Shown here: positions 15,940 through 26,056 of the stretch, in pieces | How the letters are laid out: every line of letters starts with the position of its first letter | Position numbering within the stretch: position 1 is the first letter of the stretch | DNA from: Pseudomonadales bacterium | GTDB lineage: Bacteria > Pseudomonadota > Gammaproteobacteria > Pseudomonadales > Azotimanducaceae | Assembly: GCA_019090615.1 (NCBI GenBank) | Contig: JAHRVQ010000006.1 | Span: forward strand, 62,001 to 126,000 | Direction: 5' to 3' | Length of the DNA: 64,000 nucleotides | Program-made: the position numbers and the translations under genes | Notes under the pieces: generated by a model | Databases searched by the model: none | Told to the model about the DNA's origin: nothing | The model's input: only the letters and a program-made list of their open reading frames with translations

Positions 15940-18035
15940 GTGCAAAAGAGCCAGTCAGACTACTAATTCTGGAAACTTCCCTAAACCGGGCAGAAGAGTT
16001 AATTGTATTACTTCGGACTTCCGGACACGCCACCAGAGCCTACCAGGTCAAGAACGAAGCGGACCTGAACACGAAACTTTCACAACAAAACTGGGATCTG
16101 CTACTCGGCATTAAGGAAACTTCAGACTTAAAACTCCAGCGTGTCATTGAAATCATCAAAGAACATGAAAAAGACGTACCCACAATCATGATTGCGGACA
16201 ATCAGGACCTAAAATCAATCACTGAAGGACTAAAGATAGGTGCGCTTGATGTGGTACTCGATGACGACCCAGAACGATTTAAACTGGTTATTCAGCGCGA
16301 GCTGAATAATTTAACCAATCGCCGCCGATGCAGACGGGCAGAAAAAGAAGTGCGGGAAATCGACCGACGCAATCAGCTACTGCTAGTTAATTCTACCGTT
16401 GCCGTCTCCTATGTCCACGAAGGTATGCATATCTATACCAACGGCGCTTATGGCAAGTTATTCGGCTATGAGGATCCAGACGATTTTATAGGTATCCCCA
16501 TCATCGACCTGATCGCCACTGAAGATCAGGAGAAATTCAAAAGCTTTTTGAAATCCCTGGACACAGGAGGTTCTCAAGAGGCTGAAAACACAGAAACAGA
16601 AGAGTTAAGCTGCCTCACCAGCGACAATTCAAAAATTCTTTCTACTCTAACGCTATCACCAGCCACTTATGACGGCGAGTACTGTACCCAGATAATATTC
16701 AAACCTACGGTGGAGGACCCAGCCCTGGATGCCCGCAGGCAAGAACTTTCCAGCCTGGATACTGTGACCGGCCTCTATAATCGGACATTTTTCGTAGAAA
16801 AACTGGACCTGGCGGTTGATCAGGCGCGTGAAGGCAAGCAGCTCTGGGTTCTGTTTTATATAAGCGTAGATAAATTTGCCAGCATACGCACAGCCAGCGG
16901 TATTTCAAACGCCGACCTGGTACTAGCAAATATCGCCGCCGCGATCAGACAGGAAGTTGATGAAAACCATATTATGGCCCGTTTCGGCGATGATGTTTTT
17001 ACCATCCTGTACAAGGGCAGCGACAAAAAAGCTGCCAGTGTCCTGGCAGAACAAATTGCCGGCAAGATAGAACACCAACTCATCGAAATTACCGGCAAAG
17101 CCATCCAGGTAACACTCAGCATTGGACTGTCATTGATCTCTGAAAATTCCCCCACATCGGAAGAGATTATCTCGCGCGCCCACAAGGCCGGTACCCTAAT
17201 CGACGGGGGTAACGGTTTTCAATTCCATGTGCTTAAAACCGCCCAACCTGATGCTAAGAAAAAAGATGCAAGCTCCGACAAAATCAAACAACTGGTGCTG
17301 GCAGCGATAGATGACAAATTATTTAAGCTACTCTTCCAGCCCATTATCAATCTACACGGTGACGAAGACGAACAATATGAAGTATTACTCCGGCTACTTG
17401 ATAAAGAAAACAATGAATTAGGCCCGGCACAATTTCTCGACTCCGCCGAAACTGTGGGCATGCTAGAAAAGATTGATCGCTGGGTCATTCTTCAGTCAAT
17501 CAAGATGTTGTCCAGCCAGCGAGCAAAAGGTAACAAAACTCGATTATTTATCAACATAACCTATAAATCTATGGCCGACGACAGCTTTCTACCCTGGATG
17601 AGCGTGGCCTTAAAAGCCGCTCGTCTACCCAGTGATGCCATTATTTTTCAGATCCATGAAAACGATGCAACAACCTATATCAAACATGCCACCAAATTTA
17701 TAAAAGGCCTGTCAGAGCTCCATTGCAAAACCTCAATTAACCATTTTGGCTGTTCCCTTAACCCGCTTAATTTACTGCAACACCTAACCACCGACTATGT
17801 AAAACTTGATGACTCTTTCGCCCAGTTAATAGAAGGCAATAAAGACAAACAACAAGAATTAGTGCAACTGGTTACTTCATTACAGTCCAATGGCGTTCTA
17901 ACGGCTATTTCGGGGGTAGAAAGCCCGTTAGTCATGTCAACACTATGGGAAGCCGGAATCAACTATATCCAGGGCTTTTATATTTCTCCGCCAATGGAGA
18001 GCATGGACTACGATTTTTCAAGTGAAGATTTATAA
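15936..18035 (+). CDS. fimX: FimX-like REC–PAS–degenerate GGDEF–degenerate EAL protein
   Basis: Probable c-di-GMP receptor linked to type IV pili/twitching. 699 aa: REC-like domain (about 7–120, without a clean phospho-Asp set), PAS (about 145–255), GGDEF (about 270–430) whose signature is FGDDV (350–354), and EAL (about 447–690). In the EAL domain the signature is EVL (482–484), the metal-binding DDFG is NHFG (602–605) and a catalytic Glu is His (FQIHEN). Turnover is therefore unlikely, and binding likely, as in P. aeruginosa FimX, whose N-terminus is very similar. The neighbour serB and the nearby rhdA/psd match the Pseudomonas fimX locus. It is convergent with serB, 12 bp apart. Confidence 0.88.
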   Translation: MSAKEPVRLLILETSLNRAEELIVLLRTSGHATRAYQVKNEADLNTKLSQQNWDLLLGIKETSDLKLQRVIEIIKEHEKDVPTIMIADNQDLKSITEGLKIGALDVVLDDDPERFKLVIQRELNNLTNRRRCRRAEKEVREIDRRNQLLLVNSTVAVSYVHEGMHIYTNGAYGKLFGYEDPDDFIGIPIIDLIATEDQEKFKSFLKSLDTGGSQEAENTETEELSCLTSDNSKILSTLTLSPATYDGEYCTQIIFKPTVEDPALDARRQELSSLDTVTGLYNRTFFVEKLDLAVDQAREGKQLWVLFYISVDKFASIRTASGISNADLVLANIAAAIRQEVDENHIMARFGDDVFTILYKGSDKKAASVLAEQIAGKIEHQLIEITGKAIQVTLSIGLSLISENSPTSEEIISRAHKAGTLIDGGNGFQFHVLKTAQPDAKKKDASSDKIKQLVLAAIDDKLFKLLFQPIINLHGDEDEQYEVLLRLLDKENNELGPAQFLDSAETVGMLEKIDRWVILQSIKMLSSQRAKGNKTRLFINITYKSMADDSFLPWMSVALKAARLPSDAIIFQIHENDATTYIKHATKFIKGLSELHCKTSINHFGCSLNPLNLLQHLTTDYVKLDDSFAQLIEGNKDKQQELVQLVTSLQSNGVLTAISGVESPLVMSTLWEAGINYIQGFYISPPMESMDYDFSSEDL

Positions 18036-18047
18036 GCTGAGCAATAA

Positions 18048-19268
18048 TTAGTCGGTACTTAATTTATGTGCCTCTCTATCTCTGATACCCATTAAATAAA
18101 GAATACTATCCAGTCCAAGTGTCGATATCGACTGCTCGGCATTTTGTTTAACCACTGGTTTTGCATGAAATGCTATCCCCAACCCTGCAGCGGCCAACAT
18201 CGCCAGATCATTAGCACCATCTCCAACGGCAATAGTTTGTTGCATTGAAATATTTTCCAGATCGGCCAATTTACGTAATAACTCAGCCTTTTTTGCGGCG
18301 TCGACAATCGGCTCAATTACATTACCAGTGAGTATGCCGTCAACAATTTCCAGATTATTTGCATAGGCATAATTAATCCCCAGTTTATTTTGCAAATGCG
18401 CTGCAAAATAGCTAAACCCACCGGATAATATGGCTGTTTTATAACCAAGCTTATTCAACGTGGCAAATAGTTCCTCGACGCCTTCAGTCAAAGGGAGTCG
18501 CGCGGCTACTTCCTTTAAACTTGATTCTGGCAAACCCTTAAGTAAGGCCACTCGCTGCCGCAGGCTGTCCTGAAAATCCAGCTTCCCCAACATCGCCAAT
18601 TCCGTTACCCGAGACACTTCATCTCCCGCCCCTGCCAGGACGGCAAGCTCATCGATCACTTCCGTAGTGATCAGGGTAGAATCCATATCGAAGGCAATCA
18701 AGCGACGATTACGCCGATAAATACTATCTTCCTGGACAGCAATATCAATATCCATATCGGTACAAACCTGCATCAACTCAGCTCTAAAAGCATTTGAATT
18801 TTCAGCCTGGCCTTTTAGCGTATATTCCACACAGGCTTTGATATGGCTTTTTGTTGACTGCAACGGAACCCGCCCAGACAACCTTATAATAGCGTCGATA
18901 TTCAGCCCGCAAGCAGCGATAACAGTATTGACCCTGGCTATATGAACTGCTTTTATTTTCCTCGCTAACAAAGTGAGAATGAACCGTGGCCGCCCCTGAA
19001 GCGCTACCCAGTCTGCATACTCGGCCTCTGCAACAGGGGTAAGCTTGAGTTTCATATCCAGCTTTTCTGCTTCAACTAATAGTTGAGCCTGGAGTTTTTC
19101 GCTATCATCGGGAACATTAGTCAATATGCCAAGCGATAGATGATTGTGAATCACAGCCTGACCAATATCTAGAATATCGGCACTAAAGTCAGCCAACAAT
19201 TGGCTAATTGCGACGCTTAGGCCCGGTTTATCTTCGCCAGAAATATTAATCAGCATCAAATCAGACAC
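18048..19268 (-). CDS. serB: Phosphoserine phosphatase
   Basis: Last step of serine biosynthesis: O-phosphoserine to serine. 406 aa, the long form with an N-terminal regulatory region of two ACT-like domains (about 3–80 and 92–180) before the HAD domain. HAD motif I is FDMDSTLIT (nucleophile Asp194, Asp196), motif II SGGFSYF, and motif IV GDGANDLAML. The start is GTG at 19268, preceded by AGAGAA; it reads MSDLMLINISGEDKPGLSVAI. It is convergent with fimX and divergent from the ytjB/ahpA-like gene, the arrangement seen at serB in many gammaproteobacteria. Confidence 0.96.
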   Translation of the reverse strand: MSDLMLINISGEDKPGLSVAISQLLADFSADILDIGQAVIHNHLSLGILTNVPDDSEKLQAQLLVEAEKLDMKLKLTPVAEAEYADWVALQGRPRFILTLLARKIKAVHIARVNTVIAACGLNIDAIIRLSGRVPLQSTKSHIKACVEYTLKGQAENSNAFRAELMQVCTDMDIDIAVQEDSIYRRNRRLIAFDMDSTLITTEVIDELAVLAGAGDEVSRVTELAMLGKLDFQDSLRQRVALLKGLPESSLKEVAARLPLTEGVEELFATLNKLGYKTAILSGGFSYFAAHLQNKLGINYAYANNLEIVDGILTGNVIEPIVDAAKKAELLRKLADLENISMQQTIAVGDGANDLAMLAAAGLGIAFHAKPVVKQNAEQSISTLGLDSILYLMGIRDREAHKLSTD

Positions 19269-19480
19269 AGAAATTCTCTATACTATAAATACCCATTATC
19301 CCCCAATATGGCCCCAATTAAAAAGTAACCCCGACAATAATAATAATAATCAGCGCCCTGGCGCTTAATACTTTACAGTCTACAGATCAACAATAAAATT
19401 CAAGCCTGGCAACAACTTGGGCCCATTCGGGTATACTAGATATTATCCAACTACCCGCCATATCTACGTCTGAGAAATAT

Positions 19481-20647
19481 TTGAGAAATAGTCGACTCCG
19501 AGTACTCGTCATAATCTGCCTGCCCCTGATAGCAAGCGGCATACTCTCTACAGCCATCATCAATTCATACGGCACTACCCAACTTAAATCTCAAAGCGAA
19601 CAATTCGGCCAGACTATTTCCGATCATGTGGCTATATCTGCTGCAGCGCATTTATTTAATCGCGATATACTGGGCTTAAACGTTCTATTATCCAATCTGA
19701 TAACCAGCGAGCATTTCAACGCTGCCTCAGTCTATGATAACGACAAAAACTTATTGGCCCAGGTAGGCAAAAAAGTGGCTAAAGTCGGTAGCCAAAAGCA
19801 GCCAGATCCAACCTTCACCCAGCAAATCACTTTTCAGAATGTTAGCGTGGGTTATGTACAAATAAGTTTTGACCAACGCGCCAGCCAACAACAGTTACAT
19901 ATAACCTTGTATTACAGCCTGATTATTCATGTCCTGCTAATTATTAGCATTGGCCTGTTGGGATGGTTCTACGGAGACCTATTTTATATCTGGACGTTAC
20001 AGGCAGGCGCAAAATCTCCCAGACAAATTGACCGCCAATCGTCAGCCAATGAATCGCAGGCAATAACTACTAACAAGAACCCGATTAAAAAAGACCCTGT
20101 AGCCTCAGTAATCAATGCCGGCACGACAACGATTATGCGCATAAAAGTTAGCCCACGGCGACTCCTGCCCAGCTACCTGGAGCAACTGAAACAAGCCTGC
20201 ATGCTCCATTCTGGCCAACTTGAAACGACTTTGCCTGAAATAAAACAGGGCAAAGATATCCTGGTTTGTTTTCGCCAGACAGACCAGTTATTGCAGGCCA
20301 GTTGCGCCGGGCTGTTGCTACTAGAAATTTTCAGCAAATCAAATTCAAAGGCTACAGTCGCTATTGGTATACATTGGGTATTAGACCAGAAAGACAAAAT
20401 ACACTTCGAACAGGCCACCAAACATGCCAGTTATCTGGCATCAATCAGTCAAAACCAGCTGCTCATTAGTCGTGCCGTACATGATCATATTAACTTGCTT
20501 GAACAGTACGATAGCCAGGCGTTTCACAGTTCATTAGTCCGCGACGGTGAAGTCTATTGGCTAAAAACGCTTAACAATGCCGAGCTAATCAGGAATCAGG
20601 CAAAAACGCTGGGACAAAACGTACTCGGCAACGATTCACGGCATTAA
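19481..20647 (+). CDS. YtjB/AhpA (Smp)-family membrane protein
   Basis: Bitopic inner-membrane protein of the family found divergent to serB (E. coli ytjB/smp; ahpA in Pseudomonas). 388 aa, start TTG 19481 (no ATG in frame nearby). Membrane segments at about 8–29 and 140–162 flank a periplasmic domain; the C-terminal ~220 residues are cytoplasmic. That part (TVAIGIHWV...ATKHASYLASISQNQLLISRAV) is reminiscent of the end of class III nucleotide cyclases, but I see no metal-binding Asp pair, so at most a degenerate cyclase-homology domain. No function is assigned in the sequence. Orientation and place support the family call. Confidence 0.75.
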   Translation: MRNSRLRVLVIICLPLIASGILSTAIINSYGTTQLKSQSEQFGQTISDHVAISAAAHLFNRDILGLNVLLSNLITSEHFNAASVYDNDKNLLAQVGKKVAKVGSQKQPDPTFTQQITFQNVSVGYVQISFDQRASQQQLHITLYYSLIIHVLLIISIGLLGWFYGDLFYIWTLQAGAKSPRQIDRQSSANESQAITTNKNPIKKDPVASVINAGTTTIMRIKVSPRRLLPSYLEQLKQACMLHSGQLETTLPEIKQGKDILVCFRQTDQLLQASCAGLLLLEIFSKSNSKATVAIGIHWVLDQKDKIHFEQATKHASYLASISQNQLLISRAVHDHINLLEQYDSQAFHSSLVRDGEVYWLKTLNNAELIRNQAKTLGQNVLGNDSRH

Positions 20648-20698
20648 CCGCCGACTATTAAACGCCGCTAAGCTAAGCTCATCAACTGAAGGGCTATC

Positions 20699-22954
20699 CT
20701 AGTTACCCTTTATGAGTAACTCCGCTCGATCAACCTTCTGAAATCCGCGCGGCAACTTCAAACCCCGGCGCGCTCTTTCGCCGGAATAATGCTCAAGGTC
20801 AGTTAACTTCAAATTTAGATGCCGTTTACCGGAATAAATCACGATAGTGTCTTGTTCAGAAAATACCACCACATGACTCATCATTTCAGTTCTGTCGGCC
20901 ACCCGTGCCTTGGGGATATTCATCATTTTAACGCCTTTGCCACGGCTTAGTATTGGTAATTCTGAAACAGCAAAAATTAGTAACCGGCCCTCATTGCTAA
21001 TTACCGCCACTAGTTCTTCTGGCAAATTTCGAATCATCGCCGGTTGATTAACCGCACTGCCACCAGGCACGGTTAATATGGCCTTGCCGGCTTTATTTTT
21101 GCTGACCATATCCCCCATACTAGTTACAAAACCATAACCCGCATCACAGGAAACCAGATACTGTTGTTCTTTTTCTCCTGTCACTAAACCTGAAAAAGTG
21201 ACCCCAGGTGGCGGCTTAATTCGTCCGGTTAACGGCTCTCCCTGACCCCGCGCAGAAGGCAGGGTATGACAAGCCAGGGTATAACCTCGTCCGACTGAAT
21301 CTATAAAAACCACATCCTGACTGGATTTGGCGGACCTGGCCGTTAAAAAGGTATCACCTGCCCGGTAGTTTAGTTCTGAAGCATCAATATCATGCCCTTT
21401 GGCCGCCCTGATCCAACCTTTTTCAGATAACACCACTGTAATTGGCTCAGCTGAAATCAGATCTTTTTCCTTGAATGCCTGCGCCTCCTGTCGAACAGCG
21501 ATAGGCGACCTACGTGCATTACCAAATAACTTCGCGTCGGCATTAATCTCTTTTTTAATCAGGGTTTTCAGACGCGCTTTAGAGTTAATGATTTTTTCAA
21601 TGCCCACTCTTTCAGCATTTAGTTCATCCTGTTCCGCCTGTATTTTAATTTCTTCGAGTTTAGCCAGTTGGCGAAGACGGAGATCTAAAATAGAATCTGC
21701 CTGAATATCAGATAACTGATACCGACTGATTAACACAGCTTTTGGTTTATCCTCGGTACGCACTATCTTAATAACTTCGTCGATATTCAGATAAGCAATC
21801 ATCAACCCTTCAAGAATATGCAGCCGAGAGAGGATTTTTTCGAGGCGAAACTGTAATCGCTTTAAAACCGTACTGGTGCGAAATGCTAACCATTCTGTTA
21901 ACAAAATATTCAGCGGTTTTAATGCTGGGCGGCCATCAACCCCAATCATATTAAAGTTAACCCGATGGGTACGTTCAAGATCCGTGGACGCAAAAAGGTG
22001 ACCCATCAGTAAGTCAATATCAACTCTGTTTGAACGTGGTACAACCGCTATACGGGTCGGATTTTCATGATCAGATTCATCACGCAAATCCACCACCATA
22101 GGCAATTTTTTCGCTTGCATTTGGGCTGCAAGCTGTTCAAGTATTCGGGTGCCTGAAACCTGATACGGTAATGCAGTAATTACTACATCGCCGTCTTCAA
22201 CATGAAACACTGCCCTGGCTCGGATAGAGCCCCGACCGGTTTCATAGATCCGTCTAATTTCATCTGGGCTCGATATTATTTCGGCTTCAGTAGGGTAGTC
22301 TGGGCCTTTAATATGTTCAAGCAGATCAACCACACTCGCGCCGGGCTGGTCTAACAATCTTATACAGGCAGAAGCGACTTCCAACAGGTTATGCGGCGGT
22401 ATATCTGTTGCCATACCCACAGCAATACCAGTACCACCATTGAGCAATATATTCGGCAATCTTGCCGGAAAGTTAACCGGCTCTTCTCGAGTACCATCAA
22501 AATTAGGCACCCATTCAACGGTACCCTGGCCTAGCTCATCAAGCAGCAACTCTGCATACCGCGTCAGTTTTGATTCGGTATAGCGCATCGCCGCAAACGA
22601 TTTTGGATCATCTGGTGCGCCCCAGTTACCCTGACCATCAACTAACGGATACCGATAACTAAAAGGCTGCGCCATCAACACCATTGCCTCATAACTGGCC
22701 GCATCACCATGCGGATGAAATTTGCCGATAACATCACCAACGGTCCGCGCTGATTTCGCATACTTTGCATCGGCATTCAAACGCAACTCTGACATGGCGT
22801 AGACAATCCGCCTTTGTACCGGTTTAAGGCCATCACCAATAAACGGCAAGGCACGGTCATTGATCACATACATGGCATAATTAAGGTAAGCGCTTTCCGT
22901 GAAATCTTTCAACGAAATTGTTTCTATATCTCCAGGACCTACCAGTTCAGCCAT
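20699..22954 (-). CDS. parC: Topoisomerase IV subunit A
   Basis: DNA-cleaving subunit of topoisomerase IV, which decatenates daughter chromosomes. 751 aa. Catalytic Arg124–Tyr125 in [11 protein letters not shown]; the QRDR helix is [13 protein letters not shown]. The residue matching E. coli Ser80 is Ala85, while the Glu84 equivalent is kept (Glu89). C-terminal β-pinwheel repeats lack a GyrA box (QRRGGKG), as expected for ParC. ATG 22954. parE lies 74 bp upstream on the same strand, so the two are probably one transcript in the order parE–parC. Convergent with the ytjB-like gene. Confidence 0.96.
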   Translation of the reverse strand: MAELVGPGDIETISLKDFTESAYLNYAMYVINDRALPFIGDGLKPVQRRIVYAMSELRLNADAKYAKSARTVGDVIGKFHPHGDAASYEAMVLMAQPFSYRYPLVDGQGNWGAPDDPKSFAAMRYTESKLTRYAELLLDELGQGTVEWVPNFDGTREEPVNFPARLPNILLNGGTGIAVGMATDIPPHNLLEVASACIRLLDQPGASVVDLLEHIKGPDYPTEAEIISSPDEIRRIYETGRGSIRARAVFHVEDGDVVITALPYQVSGTRILEQLAAQMQAKKLPMVVDLRDESDHENPTRIAVVPRSNRVDIDLLMGHLFASTDLERTHRVNFNMIGVDGRPALKPLNILLTEWLAFRTSTVLKRLQFRLEKILSRLHILEGLMIAYLNIDEVIKIVRTEDKPKAVLISRYQLSDIQADSILDLRLRQLAKLEEIKIQAEQDELNAERVGIEKIINSKARLKTLIKKEINADAKLFGNARRSPIAVRQEAQAFKEKDLISAEPITVVLSEKGWIRAAKGHDIDASELNYRAGDTFLTARSAKSSQDVVFIDSVGRGYTLACHTLPSARGQGEPLTGRIKPPPGVTFSGLVTGEKEQQYLVSCDAGYGFVTSMGDMVSKNKAGKAILTVPGGSAVNQPAMIRNLPEELVAVISNEGRLLIFAVSELPILSRGKGVKMMNIPKARVADRTEMMSHVVVFSEQDTIVIYSGKRHLNLKLTDLEHYSGERARRGLKLPRGFQKVDRAELLIKGN

Positions 22955-23028
22955 AGGTTTTATCCGCTCCTTTAACAGTTAATTTACAAAAAATTGCTAA
23001 TACCAGTGACTTCAGGTTGAAACCACTA

Positions 23029-24933
23029 CTATAGAATATCAGCCTGGTTGCCCTTTGACTCGAGCCATGTTTTACGGTCGGCGCTACGTTTTTTGGCCAA
23101 CAACATATCCAGCATTTCAGCTGTTTCAACGGTTGAATCAATGGTTAATTGCACCAGTCGCCGAGTATCTTCAGCCATGGTAGTTTCGCGCAACTGCAAG
23201 GGGTTCATTTCACCCAGGCCTTTAAACCGCTGAATCGACACCTTACCTTTCTTCTTTTCTGCCGCAATAAAGTCCAATATCCCCTGACGCTCTGATTCAT
23301 CCAGCGCATAGAATACTTCCTTACCTACATCTATACGATACAAAGGCGGCATCGCCACATAGACATGTCCGGCATTAACCAGCGCTGGAAAATGGCGCAC
23401 AAATAACGCAATCAACAGCGAGGCAATATGTAAGCCATCACTATCTGCATCAGCCAGGATACATACCTTGCCATAGCGTAAATCAGACAGGTCATCCTCG
23501 CCAGGATCTATGCCAAGGGCGACGGAAATATCATGCACTTCCTGTGAAGCCAGGATTTCGCCTGAATCAACTTCCCAGGTATTAAGGATTTTACCTCGCA
23601 GCGGCATTATGGCCTGGGTCACTCTTTCCCTTGCCTGTTTTGCTGAACCACCCGCCGAATCGCCTTCGACAAGAAACAGCTCTCCTTGCATCGCATCCTG
23701 ACAGGAACAATCTGCCAATTTACCAGGCAATGCTGGGCCGGCAGTTACCTTTTTCCGAACAACTTTTTTACCGGCTCTCAATCGCGCCTGAGCATTACTA
23801 ATAGCCAACTCGGCCAGCGCTTCGGCAGCTGTGACATGCTGATTGAGCCAAAGACTAAAACTATCTTTAGCAACCCCCGAAATAAAACTCGCTGCCTGCC
23901 TTGAGTTCAACCGTTCCTTGGTTTGACCAGAAAATTGCGGCTCCATCAACTTTGCAGATAAAACATAACTGCAACGATCCCACAAATCTTCTGCAGAAAT
24001 TTTTATGCCTCTTGGAATTAAATTTCGAAATTCACAAAATTCTCTCAAGGCCTCCAATAAACCACTACGAAGCCCGCTTACATGCGTACCACCCTGTGAA
24101 GTTGGTATCAAATTAACATAACTTTCTGTGATCAATTCACCACCGGCTGGCAACCATTGTACAGCCCATTCCACTGCCTCTTCTTTACCAGAACTCGCAA
24201 CTGTAAAGGGTTCTTCTGGCAATAATTCAAAACCTAACAGTTCAGCACTCAAATAATCTGCCAGACCACCTTCAAAAAGCCATTCAAATTCTCGCTGATC
24301 TTCATGCGGATGGGTTTCATCGGTAAAAAACACCCGCAAACCCGGACATAAAACGGCCTTCGCTTTGAGTAAATGTTTTAACCGAGTAACGGAGAACTTT
24401 GCCGAATCAAAATATTGACCATCCGGCTGAAAATTAATTAACGTACCGGTATTTCTTTTACCAACAGTATCGACCACGGCCAGTTCTTTAGTCCGAACAC
24501 CACCGGCAAAGGCCATATGATGCACCTCGCCATCACGTTTAATGAATATCTCCAGGTTTTTAGACAGGGCATTAACCACCGACACGCCAACCCCATGCAA
24601 GCCACCAGAAAACTTATAATTATCAGAATTAAACTTTGCTCCAGAATGTAATTTGGTCAAAATTAATTCAACCCCGGGTACTTTTTCCTTCGGGTGGATA
24701 TCAACCGGCATACCTCGGCCATTATCAGCCACGGACATGCTACCATCCTTCCGAAGTATCACTTTGATTTCGTCCGCATGGCCTTCCAGCGCCTCATCAA
24801 CACTGTTATCAATGACCTCTTGTGCCAGATGATTAGGTCGCGAAGTTTCGGTATACATACCAGGTCGTTTCCTGACAGGATCAAGACCTTCCAGAACTTC
24901 GATTGAATCTGCTTTATAACTCTTACTTGACAT
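23029..24933 (-). CDS. parE: Topoisomerase IV subunit B
   Basis: ATPase subunit of topoisomerase IV. 634 aa, typical for ParE and shorter than gammaproteobacterial GyrB because the GyrB insert is absent. GHKL ATPase with EVIDNSVDEALEG, DNGRGMPVD and GLHGVGVSVVNAL; TOPRIM with FLVEGDSAGGSAKQARERVTQ and DADSDGLHI; C-terminal RFKGLGEMNP. Start ATG 24933 (MSSKSYKADSIEVLEGLDPVRKRPGMY). It lies directly upstream of parC. In E. coli and Pseudomonas yqiA and cpdA precede parE; here a 346-bp gap and the DUF1249 gene follow instead. Confidence 0.97.
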   Translation of the reverse strand: MSSKSYKADSIEVLEGLDPVRKRPGMYTETSRPNHLAQEVIDNSVDEALEGHADEIKVILRKDGSMSVADNGRGMPVDIHPKEKVPGVELILTKLHSGAKFNSDNYKFSGGLHGVGVSVVNALSKNLEIFIKRDGEVHHMAFAGGVRTKELAVVDTVGKRNTGTLINFQPDGQYFDSAKFSVTRLKHLLKAKAVLCPGLRVFFTDETHPHEDQREFEWLFEGGLADYLSAELLGFELLPEEPFTVASSGKEEAVEWAVQWLPAGGELITESYVNLIPTSQGGTHVSGLRSGLLEALREFCEFRNLIPRGIKISAEDLWDRCSYVLSAKLMEPQFSGQTKERLNSRQAASFISGVAKDSFSLWLNQHVTAAEALAELAISNAQARLRAGKKVVRKKVTAGPALPGKLADCSCQDAMQGELFLVEGDSAGGSAKQARERVTQAIMPLRGKILNTWEVDSGEILASQEVHDISVALGIDPGEDDLSDLRYGKVCILADADSDGLHIASLLIALFVRHFPALVNAGHVYVAMPPLYRIDVGKEVFYALDESERQGILDFIAAEKKKGKVSIQRFKGLGEMNPLQLRETTMAEDTRRLVQLTIDSTVETAEMLDMLLAKKRSADRKTWLESKGNQADIL

Positions 24934-25279
24934 AATCTATATTATTTACCTGATGACCATCAGCGACAACATTTAGCAATGAGCGAGCAAAATGACAACA
25001 TCCATAAATGGCAACACTGATAGCAAAACGTCTTAGCAGGTAGTAGATAGCAGAAGGTAACAAAATAATTTTTAACCAGACTAAGAGAGCATGTATTGAT
25101 TGAGAAACTATAAAAACCACCGTTAGAACACATAAGACAGCACGGGATTTTAATACGCCTGGCAAGATATGCTTTTTTCATCCAGATGCGGCTTCCAGAG
25201 TGAACTGAAGTATAACCAGAATTGGGGCAAAATTCCCCACAATCTCTAATCAACCACAGGCACTTTATTAAACGCAGAA
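24934..25279. other. 346-bp gap between parE and the DUF1249 gene
   Basis: No gene is recognised. The ORFs found here are Cys-rich, without family features or ribosome-binding sites, and look random. The region must hold the parE promoter and the end of the DUF1249 transcript. It is where yqiA and cpdA lie in related genomes; no trace of either protein can be read in the six frames. Confidence 0.5.
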
Positions 25280-25864
25280 TTAGCTATTTGGACCTAATTC
25301 CAACTTGTCGAGACTGAGCCCATTGGCATAACAAAAAGTTAATAGCTCACCAAAAAAACGATTTATTTGGGATTTTTCATCAGGCTGGTACATCTCGGCA
25401 TTAGGCGTCGAGTAACGAAATTTCAAATGCCTATGCCGCTCAAAACTGACCACCTCGGCAGATTTAATATCGTGGTAAACCCGCACTTCCAGGCCAGGCC
25501 ATTTAACCCAGGGTTTATCCTGTTCGTTAACGACTTTAACCGCGAGCATCGTAGTATATCGGCAACGTTCAACCACTTTAATCGTCACAATCGCATCAGG
25601 AGTAGCATCAGGAGCTGAATTACCTGCACCGCCATTAACACTCATTGACTCATCATACCCACAGTAGTCCGTATCAAGGGCAGCCAAAGAACCTTCTGCT
25701 GAAGGTTCGAACGACTTTTCATGCAATGCAGAATCCACACCGAATACCAGTGAATCTTTCTTTTTCATTTGCGGAAATAAGCGTAATAGACGAATATAAT
25801 TCGCATCACACTCAGCCATTTCGGCCACCAGATCAGGTACATAGCGGCGTTTTCTTTGCTTCAT
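25280..25864 (-). CDS. DUF1249 (YqiB-family) protein
   Basis: Small cytoplasmic protein of unknown function, normally coded near parE/cpdA/nudF. 194 aa. The family blocks are RRYVPDLVAEMAECDANYIRLLRLFP, VERCRYTTML, LEVRVYHDIKSAEVVSFERHRHLKFRY and PDEKSQINRFFGELLTFC. Compared with E. coli YqiB (about 140 aa) there is an extra stretch at roughly 45–95 (Ser/Ala/Asp-rich), which contains a 12-bp tandem duplication (25593–25604 and 25605–25616) encoding APD-A-TPDA. ATG 25864. It keeps its place beside parE although yqiA and cpdA are gone. Confidence 0.82.
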   Translation of the reverse strand: MKQRKRRYVPDLVAEMAECDANYIRLLRLFPQMKKKDSLVFGVDSALHEKSFEPSAEGSLAALDTDYCGYDESMSVNGGAGNSAPDATPDAIVTIKVVERCRYTTMLAVKVVNEQDKPWVKWPGLEVRVYHDIKSAEVVSFERHRHLKFRYSTPNAEMYQPDEKSQINRFFGELLTFCYANGLSLDKLELGPNS

Positions 25865-25962
25865 AAAAACAGATCTCTATTAGTCCGCGAAAGCCTACCA
25901 TATTCAAATTGATGCACCAGTCAGAATCACCTGGGCAAGCCACCAAAACACATTCTCTAACC

Positions 25963-25986
25963 AAAACACCAAACAAAACACCAAAC
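25963..25986. repeat. 12-bp tandem duplication upstream of the DUF1249 gene
   Basis: Two exact copies of AAAACACCAAAC (25963–25974, 25975–25986) followed by an A-run, in the 192-bp gap between the DUF1249 start and the waaA stop. No other feature is seen in this gap. Confidence 0.8.
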
Positions 25987-26056
25987 AAAAAAAGTATAGC
26001 TTCAAATTAACCTTCAGGATGCCCGACCGACACCCTGCGAAAAACAATGCTAATGC

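Noticed and set aside
22947-23141. 64-codon ORF between parE and parC
   Set aside because: It is out-of-frame reading of the parE 3' end and the 74-bp gap, with no supporting signals.
24923-25253. Minus-strand ORFs of 80–97 codons in the parE upstream gap
   Set aside because: Cys-rich, low-information sequence without Shine–Dalgarno or recognisable motifs; one overlaps the parE start.
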